Positions 5,614-12,209 of a DNA stretch of 12,209 nt are shown in pieces. The notes under the pieces were generated by a model that was not told the DNA's origin, ran no database searches, and was given only the letters and a program-made list of their open reading frames with translations. Position numbers and translations under genes: made by a program. Source of the stretch: Clostridium sp. (GTDB lineage Bacteria > Bacillota > Clostridia > Lachnospirales > Lachnospiraceae); contig JAMPFS010000072.1 of the NCBI GenBank assembly GCA_023664325.1, forward strand, positions 1 to 12,209, written 5' to 3'. How positions within the stretch are numbered: position 1 is the first letter of the stretch; the number at the start of each line of letters is the position of its first letter.

Positions 5614-8600
5614 ATGGAAACTTTAAAAGCGCCGTTTCGATTGTCGGATATAGGGGATCGGTATCAGGCAGCAATAAAGAGCGGGGAAATGCCGGTGGAG
5701 ATAACAGGAACAGATGGCTTTGCCCGCTATTATGTGATGGATTGTATTGGGGATGCAGGGGTAAAATTAATCGTGACTTATACGGAGGACAGGGCAAAAG
5801 AGATTGCAGATTCCTATAGCTTTTTTGACAGAAATGTTCTTTATTATCCTGCAAAGGATGTGTTGTTTTATAGTGCAGATATTCATGGACATACGATTTT
5901 GCGGCAGCGTATGGAGGTTATAAAAAGCATTATGGAGGGTACTGTATCTACAGTAGTGGTATCCATAGATGCGCTGCTTAACAAAATTGTTCCGGCTGAA
6001 GAGATCCGTAAGAATATTGTTACATTTACACTCGGCGCAGTGTTGGAGATGGAGGCGGTGAAAACCCGCCTGACAGCGCTTGGATATGAGCGGAATGACT
6101 GGGTAGACGGAGTAGGACAGTTTGCGGTTCGCGGAGGAATCCTGGATGTGTTCCCAATGAGCAGCGATTGCCCGTTCCGCATTGAACTCTGGGGTGAGGA
6201 GATTGACAGTATCCGCAGTTTTGATGTGGAAAGTCAGAGGAGCATTGAAAATGTGGAAACGCTTTCTGTGTATCCGGCTGCCGAAATGATTTTAGACAGT
6301 GGACGGATTGCAGATGGTCTGAAACGGATCGACAAGGAGCACAAGACGTATGCAAAGAAGCTGAAAGAGGAATTTAAAACGGAGAGTTTTGCAAGGATTA
6401 ACAGGGAAGTGGAATCCTTAAAAGAAGAATTGGAAAATTTCCACAGCGCTATGGGGGTTGACGGGTATATCGGGTTTTTCTATGACGAGCTTGTCAGTTT
6501 TCTTTCTTATATGCCTTGTGACACCCGGATTTTTGTGGATGAGCCGGAGAGGGTATTATCCCGTGCAAAAGCCTGCCAACTTGAATTTCGGGAAAGTATG
6601 GTGAATCGTTTGGAAGGCGGTTATATGCTGCCGGGACAGGCTGATATATTGTTCGATTACAAGGAAATCGTGGCACGTATTTCAGGCAGGGAGACAGTCC
6701 TTTTTTCGGTTCTGGGAAGGGAGGAATCCCTGTTTGAACCAAAGCTAAGGCTTACTTTTGATACGAAAATGGTGCCTACATACCATCATAATTTTGAGAT
6801 GCTCCTAAAGGATATTAGGCGGTGGAAAAAGGAGGAGTACCGGATCCTGCTGTTTTCTCCTTCAAAGACGAGAGGGGAACGCCTGGCAAAAGATTTGCAG
6901 GATCAGGAGGTAAATTGTTTTTTTAGCGAGGATAAAGATCGTGTTTTGGCAGCATCCGAGATGATGGTGACAAATGGACGGTTAAAAGCCGGTTTTTCGG
7001 TGTCTGCGATTAAGCTGGTGGTGCTGACAGAGGGAGACATTTTTGGGCAGAAGAAGACAAAGGCGAAACTCAGGCGCAAACCGCTCTATTCCGGAGAAAA
7101 AATTAAGAGTTTTGATGATTTGAATGTTGGCGATTATGTGGTACATGAGAAGCATGGTCTGGGTATTTATCTTGGTATTGAAAAAATAGAAGTGGACGGG
7201 GTGACAAAGGATTATATTGCGATTGAGTATAGCGGTGGCGCAAAACTGTTTATTTTAGTATCCCAGTTAGATCTCATCCAGAAGTATTCGTCAAAAGAGA
7301 GCAGGCGGCCAAAACTGAATAAACTTGGCGGCACGGAATGGGAAAAGACGAAATCGAAGGTAAGAGGGCAGGTGGCGGAGATTGCCAGGGAATTAGTGGA
7401 TTTGTATGCTGTCAGACAGTCAAGGGAGGGCTATGCATATTCACCGGACACCGTATGGCAGAAAGAATTTGAGGAAATGTTTCCTTATGAAGAAACGGCA
7501 GATCAGTTAAAGGCGATTGAAGAGACAAAAGCGGATATGGAAAGCCGCCGCATTATGGATCGCCTCATCTGTGGGGATGTAGGATACGGGAAAACAGAGA
7601 TTGCAATCCGGGCAGCCTTTAAGGCGGTTCAGGATGGAAAACAGGTAGTGTATCTGGTGCCGACAACGATTCTGGCACAGCAGCATTATAACACCTTTAA
7701 GGAGCGGATGCAGGAATTTCCGGTTAAAATAGGGATGCTGTCAAGATTTCTTTCTCCCAAAGAGCAGAAGAAGACATTGGAAGAGTTGAAAAAAGGACAG
7801 CTGGATATTGTTATCGGCACACACAGACTGCTTTCAAAAGATTTGGATTACCGCAATTTAGGTCTTTTGATTATTGATGAGGAGCAGAGGTTTGGAGTTA
7901 CGCATAAGGAAAAAATTAAGCAGATGAAGAAGGAAGTGGATGTGCTGACCCTGACAGCGACGCCGATTCCGAGAACCTTACATATGAGCCTGATTGGAAT
8001 CAGGGATATGAGTTTGTTGGAAGAACCGCCTGTAGACCGCAAAGCAATTCAGACCTATGTGCTGGAATATAATCCGGAGCTTATGAAAGAGGCGATTAAC
8101 CGGGAGCTTGCCCGTGGAGGACAGGTATATTATGTATATAACCGGGTAAACACAATTGCGGACATGGCAGCGGAACTTTCCCGGCTTATGCCGGATGTGC
8201 GGATTTCCTTTGCGCATGGGCAGATGAAGGAGAAAGAGCTTGAGGATGTTATGTATTCCTTCATCAACCGTGAGGTGGATGTATTAGTGACTACCACGAT
8301 TATTGAGACCGGATTGGATATCAGCAATGTAAATACCATGATTATACATGATGCCGAGAATTTTGGGCTTGCCCAGCTTTACCAGCTTCGGGGGCGGGTA
8401 GGCCGTTCCGATAAGGTGGCATATGCATTTTTAATGTATAAGCGGGATAAAATGTTAAAGGAAACGGCAGAGAAAAGGCTGAAAGCAATCCGTGAGTTTA
8501 CGGATTTGGGTTCCGGTTTTAAAATTGCCATGCGCGATTTGGAAATCCGCGGAGCCGGTAATCTGCTTGGGGCAGACCAATCCGGGCATATGGCGGCAGT

Positions 8601-9135
8601 GGGATATGATCTGTACTGTAAGATGCTAAATGATGCTATTTTGCGCCAGAAAGGGGAGCTGGATGAGACGGAATTTACCACTTCCGTAGAACTTCCGGTT
8701 GATGCCTATATACCGGCATCTTATGTGAAGAACGAGGGGGTAAAACTGGAGCTTTATAAGCGGATTTCCGGTATCTGGACACAGGAAGACTATGAGGATA
8801 TGCTGGATGAACTGACAGATCGTTTTGGCGAACCTCCGCAGACGGTTCTTCATTTAATGACAATAGCGAAGTTAAAAGCATCTGCCCATAATGCGTGTAT
8901 TACTTCTATAACTTATAAGAAACAACAGGTGAATATTGAAATGGCAAAAGGGGTAGAGGTGGATATGGGCAGGCTGGAGGCTTTTCTTACAAAGTATATG
9001 AACAATATCCGGGTAGTGGCAGGGCCGTCATCCGGTTTTGTGATAGATTTGGAGAAAAAGAACCTTAAGAAGTTCATTGGCAGGTTGGAAGAGATTGTGT
9101 CAGATATCCATAAGTTGATAGAATTGAAAAATTAG
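5614..9135 (+). CDS. mfd: Transcription-repair coupling factor Mfd
   Basis: ATP-driven DNA translocase that removes RNA polymerase stalled at lesions and recruits UvrA for nucleotide excision repair. The 1173 residues are full length. The N-terminal UvrB-like region (about 1-340) includes the GQFAVRGGILDVFP segment. The CarD-like RNA-polymerase interaction domain follows at about 499-560 (DDLNVGDYVVHEKHGLGIY). The two RecA-like motor domains carry Walker A GDVGYGKT (654-661), the DEEQ box (755-758), TATPIPRTLHMS and motif VI QLRGRVGRSD (924-933). A TRG translocation motif region spans about 950-1000, and the C-terminal autoinhibitory domain completes the protein. AGAGG (5602-5606), seven bases before the ATG, supports the start. 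It is probably co-transcribed with pth. A promoter for the next genes overlaps its stop codon. Confidence 0.98.
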   Translation: METLKAPFRLSDIGDRYQAAIKSGEMPVEITGTDGFARYYVMDCIGDAGVKLIVTYTEDRAKEIADSYSFFDRNVLYYPAKDVLFYSADIHGHTILRQRMEVIKSIMEGTVSTVVVSIDALLNKIVPAEEIRKNIVTFTLGAVLEMEAVKTRLTALGYERNDWVDGVGQFAVRGGILDVFPMSSDCPFRIELWGEEIDSIRSFDVESQRSIENVETLSVYPAAEMILDSGRIADGLKRIDKEHKTYAKKLKEEFKTESFARINREVESLKEELENFHSAMGVDGYIGFFYDELVSFLSYMPCDTRIFVDEPERVLSRAKACQLEFRESMVNRLEGGYMLPGQADILFDYKEIVARISGRETVLFSVLGREESLFEPKLRLTFDTKMVPTYHHNFEMLLKDIRRWKKEEYRILLFSPSKTRGERLAKDLQDQEVNCFFSEDKDRVLAASEMMVTNGRLKAGFSVSAIKLVVLTEGDIFGQKKTKAKLRRKPLYSGEKIKSFDDLNVGDYVVHEKHGLGIYLGIEKIEVDGVTKDYIAIEYSGGAKLFILVSQLDLIQKYSSKESRRPKLNKLGGTEWEKTKSKVRGQVAEIARELVDLYAVRQSREGYAYSPDTVWQKEFEEMFPYEETADQLKAIEETKADMESRRIMDRLICGDVGYGKTEIAIRAAFKAVQDGKQVVYLVPTTILAQQHYNTFKERMQEFPVKIGMLSRFLSPKEQKKTLEELKKGQLDIVIGTHRLLSKDLDYRNLGLLIIDEEQRFGVTHKEKIKQMKKEVDVLTLTATPIPRTLHMSLIGIRDMSLLEEPPVDRKAIQTYVLEYNPELMKEAINRELARGGQVYYVYNRVNTIADMAAELSRLMPDVRISFAHGQMKEKELEDVMYSFINREVDVLVTTTIIETGLDISNVNTMIIHDAENFGLAQLYQLRGRVGRSDKVAYAFLMYKRDKMLKETAEKRLKAIREFTDLGSGFKIAMRDLEIRGAGNLLGADQSGHMAAVGYDLYCKMLNDAILRQKGELDETEFTTSVELPVDAYIPASYVKNEGVKLELYKRISGIWTQEDYEDMLDELTDRFGEPPQTVLHLMTIAKLKASAHNACITSITYKKQQVNIEMAKGVEVDMGRLEAFLTKYMNNIRVVAGPSSGFVIDLEKKNLKKFIGRLEEIVSDIHKLIELKN

Positions 9136-9143
9136 GGTATAAT
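9115..9143 (+). promoter_or_regulatory. Strong sigma-A-type promoter for the foldase pair
   Basis: TTGATA (9115-9120) and TATAAT (9138-9143) are separated by 17 bases. The mfd stop codon (9133-9135) lies in the spacer. Transcription would begin near 9150, inside the left arm of the inverted repeat at 9145-9188. The two foldase-like genes therefore probably form their own unit. Confidence 0.75.
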
Positions 9144-9144
9144 A

Positions 9145-9188
9145 TATTAGGTAATTGTGGAAACAGGGAGTTTTGTAATCACCTAATA
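9145..9188. repeat. 8-bp inverted repeat spanning the predicted start site of the foldase transcript
   Basis: TATTAGGT (9145-9152) is the exact reverse complement of ACCTAATA (9181-9188), with 28 bases between. The left arm lies right after the -10, and the right arm ends seven bases before the Shine-Dalgarno AGGATAGG (9195-9202). It could be a split operator or the stem of a 5' leader hairpin. The symmetry is seen and the role is inferred. Confidence 0.4.
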
Positions 9189-9208
9189 ATGTTCAGGATA
9201 GGTAAAGT

Positions 9209-10327
9209 ATGGATAAGATGCATAAGAAGAAACAGGAAAGGAATTTGGACAGGCAGGAACCCAAACAGCCTGCGCAGGAAAGAAAACGCAGTTATTTGTG
9301 GCTGATCATTCCGGCGGTTGCTGTGGGAATTGCAGTTTGTTTTTTTCTTTGTTGGAAACTGTCCGGAATTTTGGATGAACCATCGAAGACCAAAGCGTTT
9401 CAGGTTGGTGAAGAAATGGTTTATATGGATGAGGTTCATTTCTGCATTTTGCAAAATGTTGTTACCTTAGGGATCGGTGCGGAAGAATTGCAGGCAACGG
9501 CACAGGATGGCAGCAGCGCAGATGAATACTATAAACAGGAAATCATGAATATGATTATGGATTATAAGGTAGAGGCGGCAGTGGCGCAAAAGCAGGGGCT
9601 TTCACTGTCAGAGGAGGAAGAACAGACAGTAAAGAATGATGTGGCAGCTTATATGAAAGCTTTTGACGGACATGTGCTTCGGGAATTGGGAATTACGCAG
9701 GAATTGATTACAGATATATGTACAAAGCGCTATCTGGCACACAAATTAAGACAGACTGTTACGGAAAATCTGGAAGTAGAACAGGTAACGTATGCTACCA
9801 TTTATATGCTTTTGTTTCCGAAAATAGAGATGGATGACAGTGGAGATTATGTGAGGGAAGAAGGAAGTGACAGCCCCATTATGCTCTCTGACAAGGAAAT
9901 GGAGCAGAAAGAGGCGGATGCGCAGGCAGCCTATGATGAGCTTGTAAGTGGAGCAGATATAGAAGAGATTGCAATCAAATATGGAGTGCAGGATTACTCC
10001 GGCGAACAGAGTAATACACCGGAGGGGTTTGGAGAAAGTTTTGGGGATGATTTTTCAAAATATGCTAAGACGTTAAAGGCAGGTGAGTTAAGCCCCGTCA
10101 TTGATGCAGCAAGCTGTTATGCCATTATCAAAATGATTACCCCGGATAATAAGGAAATCGCAGAACAGATTATGGGGTATTACCGGAATGATTTAGAGGA
10201 TGAGGCAATCGGAGAAAACAAAATAAAATGGTATGAGACAGCAGGCGCTTCCACAGAACCGGAATGGGTAGGGAATGCGTGGAAACAGGTTACTTTATAT
10301 GATTTTGTCAAGTATGCGGAGGAATAG
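9209..10327 (+). CDS. Membrane-anchored SurA/PrsA-like foldase with a degenerate PpiC (parvulin) domain
   Basis: Probable extracytoplasmic folding factor, 372 residues, held by one N-terminal helix. Residues 1-28 are charged (KKK, RKR) and cytoplasmic. A transmembrane segment spans about 29-49, and the rest lies outside the cell. Residues about 64-185 resemble the alpha-helical chaperone part of SurA/PrsA proteins. Residues about 190-315 align by pattern with a parvulin domain: TYATIYMLLFPK, AQAAYDELVSGADIEEIAIKYG, LKAGELSPVIDAASCYAIIKM. The two histidines of active parvulins (HIL in the first strand, GYHIIK near the end) are replaced (IYMLLF and CYAIIK), so isomerase activity is doubtful. 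The start follows AGGATAGG at good spacing. The next gene starts three bases after the stop. In clostridia a prsA-type gene commonly follows mfd. The exact family name is uncertain. Confidence 0.8.
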   Translation: MDKMHKKKQERNLDRQEPKQPAQERKRSYLWLIIPAVAVGIAVCFFLCWKLSGILDEPSKTKAFQVGEEMVYMDEVHFCILQNVVTLGIGAEELQATAQDGSSADEYYKQEIMNMIMDYKVEAAVAQKQGLSLSEEEEQTVKNDVAAYMKAFDGHVLRELGITQELITDICTKRYLAHKLRQTVTENLEVEQVTYATIYMLLFPKIEMDDSGDYVREEGSDSPIMLSDKEMEQKEADAQAAYDELVSGADIEEIAIKYGVQDYSGEQSNTPEGFGESFGDDFSKYAKTLKAGELSPVIDAASCYAIIKMITPDNKEIAEQIMGYYRNDLEDEAIGENKIKWYETAGASTEPEWVGNAWKQVTLYDFVKYAEE

Positions 10328-10330
10328 TGT

Positions 10331-11353
10331 ATGCAAAAGGGAAAGAGGCTGATTGCTATTTTATGGATGGCTGTCTGCCTGATGTTGTTAGCTGCCTGTG
10401 AAAAACAACAGGATGAAACTTCAGGAACAGTGGTATATGAATTTGGTGATTCGGTCATTACGTATGGAGAATTTTATATTTATGCGAAAACGGTAGCGGA
10501 GGATTACCAAAAAATCTATGGCAATGGAATCTGGAGCCTGGAACTTACAACAGATGAAGGAACCAGCACAGTAAAAGATATTACAATAGAAGATTTGATT
10601 GGTGATATTAACCGGGTGAAGGTTCTTGTGAGCCAGGCGGAGGAGCTTCGGGTGGCGCTCAGCGACAATGAGAAGGCGGAAGCAGAAAATATGGCAGAGA
10701 GATTCTATAGCGGGCTGACGGAACAGGACAGGGAGATGTCAGAGGTTACAAAAGCCATTGCTGTGCAGGTGATGGAGGAGAATATGCTGGCAAAAAAGGT
10801 GTATGATGCAAAGATTGCCGAGTATGATTTCGAGATATCCGAAGAGGAGGCAAGAATGACCACCTTTTACGATATGGTATTTGAATGTTACAGTGTACAG
10901 GAAGATGGTACGGTAGAGGAATACACGGATGAGAAAAAAGCGACACAGCTTGAGAAAGCAAATGAGGCGCTCTCTACCCTGGCGCAGGGGGATGGTATCA
11001 CATATGAAGATATTGTCGATAAGTACGATTTGGAATATTCGGCATCTTATACAATGTCCAAAACGGAAATGGTTGAAGAATATGGCGCCACCATTGCGGA
11101 TAAGCTGCTCGCCTTGACGGATGGTGAGGTAAGTGTTGTCATTGAAAGCGAGTACGGTTATCATATTTTTAAAATGATAAAGTCAAATGATGAGGAACTG
11201 ACAAAGAACAATAAAGAGGAGATTATTGCAAAGAAACAAAAGGAATATTTTAGCGGTGTTTATGAGGAATGGATAAAAAAATATGATTCCCGGTTTAACT
11301 ATGCAGAAGATGTTGACGTGATGGCAATTCAGAAATTTGATTTTGAAAATTAG
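10331..11353 (+). CDS. PrsA-like lipoprotein foldase (SurA_N/PpiC-type)
   Basis: Probable surface lipoprotein that assists folding of exported proteins, 340 residues. The signal sequence ends in the lipobox LAAC with the lipid-bearing cysteine at 23. Residues about 34-150 form the helical chaperone region; VYEFGDSVITYGEFYIYAK resembles the same place in the preceding protein, so the two look like tandem paralogues. Residues about 173-285 match a parvulin domain in outline: MTTFYDMVFE, KANEALSTLAQGDGITYEDIVDKY, LTDGEVSVVIESEYGYHIFKM. The final-strand histidine (GYH) is kept, but the first-strand histidine is absent. The C-terminal helix with KKQKEYFSGVYEEWIKKYD is typical of PrsA-like proteins. 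GGAGGA (10318-10323), overlapping the end of the upstream gene, indicates coupled translation. I call it PrsA-like rather than prsA because the catalytic set is incomplete. Confidence 0.85.
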   Translation: MQKGKRLIAILWMAVCLMLLAACEKQQDETSGTVVYEFGDSVITYGEFYIYAKTVAEDYQKIYGNGIWSLELTTDEGTSTVKDITIEDLIGDINRVKVLVSQAEELRVALSDNEKAEAENMAERFYSGLTEQDREMSEVTKAIAVQVMEENMLAKKVYDAKIAEYDFEISEEEARMTTFYDMVFECYSVQEDGTVEEYTDEKKATQLEKANEALSTLAQGDGITYEDIVDKYDLEYSASYTMSKTEMVEEYGATIADKLLALTDGEVSVVIESEYGYHIFKMIKSNDEELTKNNKEEIIAKKQKEYFSGVYEEWIKKYDSRFNYAEDVDVMAIQKFDFEN

Positions 11354-11364
11354 GAAGGAAATTC

Positions 11365-11414
11365 AAACACCCTGCTATTTGGAGCATTTCCATGCTGCAT
11401 GTAGCAGGGTGTTT
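11365..11414. terminator. Long two-tier hairpin between convergent genes, probable bidirectional terminator
   Basis: AAACACCCTGCTA (11365-11377) and TAGCAGGGTGTTT (11402-11414) form a perfect 13-pair stem. An inner stem AGCAT/ATGCT (11383-11387 with 11392-11396) sits in the loop. The hairpin begins 12 bases after the foldase stop and lies 38 bases from the stop of the minus-strand gene. T runs are short on both strands (three T), with another T-rich stretch at 11432-11441, so efficiency is unclear. Confidence 0.7.
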
Positions 11415-11452
11415 CATAGAGGATTCCCTTAGTGTTTTGTTTATCACATGGA

Positions 11453-12016
11453 TTATGAGTCAATCAGCATAAAAAAGATAATGCTTAAAATGCCGAGGAG
11501 CAGACCGATGCCGGAGGTAATCAGACCGGCAATTGCCATGCCAGGTTTTTGACCGTTTTCGTTCTTTTGCTGAATACAGCCGAATATAATACCCAAAATG
11601 CCAAAAAGGCTGCCGAAGCCGCAGCAGCAGCTGGATAAAATGCTCAGGATTCCCATGACTAAGGAGGCGATGGCAAATCCTTGTGGTGTTTCTGCTTCGT
11701 TATTGTTATAGGAAGCCGTATAGAAATCGGAGTTCATGGCAGGTTTTGCAGTTTCCGTATAGGTATCAGCGTTCACGGCAGGTTTTGCAGTTTCCGTATA
11801 GGTATCAGCGTTTCCGGCAGGTTTTGCGGTTTCTGTGTCTGTACTGCGAACAGATGATGCCGTATCTTTGGTTTCTGTGCGTTCCGGTGCAGAGTAATAT
11901 GTCACGGATGAAGAAGCAGTAGAATCTTTCATCTCAAAAGCGGAACGAATTGGAGCATCGGAAGCCGTGTTAGGGGCAGTATCCTCAGTTTTGTTTGTGG
12001 TTTGGTTCTCGTCCAT
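11453..12016 (-). CDS. DUF4190-type membrane protein with 13-residue tandem repeats
   Basis: Small membrane protein of unknown function, 187 residues. Residues 1-110 are low-complexity, rich in Thr, Ala, Ser and Glu, and contain three tandem 13-residue repeats at 61-99: TETAKPAGNADTY, TETAKPAVNADTY and TETAKPAMNSDFY. The C-terminal part matches the DUF4190 pattern. GFAIASLVMGILSILSSCCCGFGSLFGILGIIFG forms the first hydrophobic segment (about 113-146). The linker QQKNENGQKPG follows, then AIAGLITSGIGLLLGILSIIFFML forms the second (about 161-184). The CCC cluster within the first segment is a family-like feature. The start is supported by AGAAGG about eight bases upstream on the minus strand. 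It is convergent with the foldase genes and so belongs to a separate unit. The hydrophilic half, with no signal peptide, probably stays cytoplasmic. Confidence 0.85.
   Translation of the reverse strand: MDENQTTNKTEDTAPNTASDAPIRSAFEMKDSTASSSVTYYSAPERTETKDTASSVRSTDTETAKPAGNADTYTETAKPAVNADTYTETAKPAMNSDFYTASYNNNEAETPQGFAIASLVMGILSILSSCCCGFGSLFGILGIIFGCIQQKNENGQKPGMAIAGLITSGIGLLLGILSIIFFMLIDS
11720..11836 (-). repeat. 39-bp in-frame tandem repeat, three copies
   Basis: Three adjacent 39-base units (11798-11836, 11759-11797, 11720-11758) encode the 13-residue repeats of the DUF4190-type protein. A 31-base block, from the GGCAGGTTTTGC start at 11738 and again at 11777, is repeated exactly at 39-base spacing. 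The outermost units carry more changes. Near-identity at DNA level suggests recent duplication and possible copy-number variation between strains. Confidence 0.85.
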
Positions 12017-12106
12017 CGTAATTACCTTCTCTTTCTCAGATATTAGCCGTGAGCAAAGCCTCCTGTTAAAATGCGAGTTTTGCTGACCGTTATTGATATA
12101 ATAGAT

Positions 12107-12136
12107 AATATATCATTGTTTGTGCATGGATGTAAA
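12107..12136 (-). promoter_or_regulatory. Probable promoter of the DUF4190-type gene
   Basis: Read on the minus strand, TTTACA (12131-12136) is followed after 18 bases by TATATT (12107-12112). TG stands one base ahead of the hexamer, giving an extended -10. Transcription would start near 12100, leaving a leader of about 85 bases. The rest of the intergenic stretch to the window end (12137-12209) is AT-rich; I see no gene in it. Confidence 0.5.
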
Positions 12137-12209
12137 GAGATTTCTGGTTTTTTGTCAGGGCAACAGCATTTACTTTTTTTAAAATATATGTAAAATATAA
12201 GTTATGAAA

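Noticed and set aside
5423..5854. 143-residue minus-strand open frame across the end of pth and the start of mfd
   Set aside because: It lies antisense over two well-supported genes, shows low-complexity residue use, and has no recognisable domain or ribosome binding site.
10739..11164. 141-residue minus-strand open frame inside the lipoprotein foldase gene
   Set aside because: It is fully antisense to a clear lipoprotein gene, and its Ile/His/Leu-rich composition is typical of a shadow frame.
12181..12194. 14-base match AAAATATATGTAAA with 21-34 at the opposite end of the window
   Set aside because: It is pure AT-rich sequence apart from one G, expected by chance in intergenic DNA, and does not extend into a longer repeat or an attachment-site pattern.
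12169..12209. Possible rightward promoter and ATG (12204) at the window end
   Set aside because: The elements (TTTACT, TAAAAT) are weak, the ATG has no Shine-Dalgarno, and the sequence ends before any coding evidence.

Overview
The window looks like chromosome from a low-to-moderate GC, spore-forming Firmicute of the class Clostridia, most probably a Lachnospiraceae-type gut or rumen bacterium. The reasons are a GlgC/GlgD pair, spoVG, the order spoVG-glmU-pth-mfd-foldase, AGGAGG-type ribosome binding sites and a BspA-like leucine-rich-repeat secreted protein. The assignment rests on gene content and protein style only; no rRNA or database search was available.

Layout. An AT-rich perfect inverted repeat (1-58) and an extended -10 promoter precede glgC and glgD, which overlap by ATGA and encode the catalytic and regulatory-type subunits of ADP-glucose pyrophosphorylase (glycogen synthesis). 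A leader of about 130 bases with two small hairpins precedes spoVG, which ends at a hairpin. Then come a secreted two-part protein with C-terminal LRR_5-type repeats, and a GlmU that has only the uridylyltransferase half. A strong promoter overlaps the glmU stop codon and is followed within about 20 bases by an intrinsic terminator. Then come pth (peptidyl-tRNA hydrolase) and mfd (transcription-repair coupling factor). A second strong promoter overlaps the mfd stop and drives two tandem extracytoplasmic foldase-like genes, one membrane-anchored and one a lipoprotein. Both have degenerate parvulin domains. They end at a long hairpin shared with a convergent minus-strand gene for a DUF4190-type two-helix membrane protein with a 13-residue tandem repeat.

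Biology. The spoVG-to-foldase stretch matches the conserved Firmicutes housekeeping neighbourhood (spoVG-glmU-prs-pth-mfd, often followed by prsA and spoVT in clostridia). Here prs, fin and spoVT are absent from their usual positions, an extra secreted protein is inserted, and the foldase is doubled. The genes serve glycogen storage, cell-wall precursor synthesis, tRNA recycling, DNA repair and envelope protein folding. I see no mobile element, CRISPR array, tRNA or rRNA, and no convincing new multi-gene defence or biosynthetic system. The points most worth a second look are the one-domain GlmU, the attenuator-like leader of pth-mfd, the perfect inverted repeat at the left edge and the histidine-less tandem foldases.
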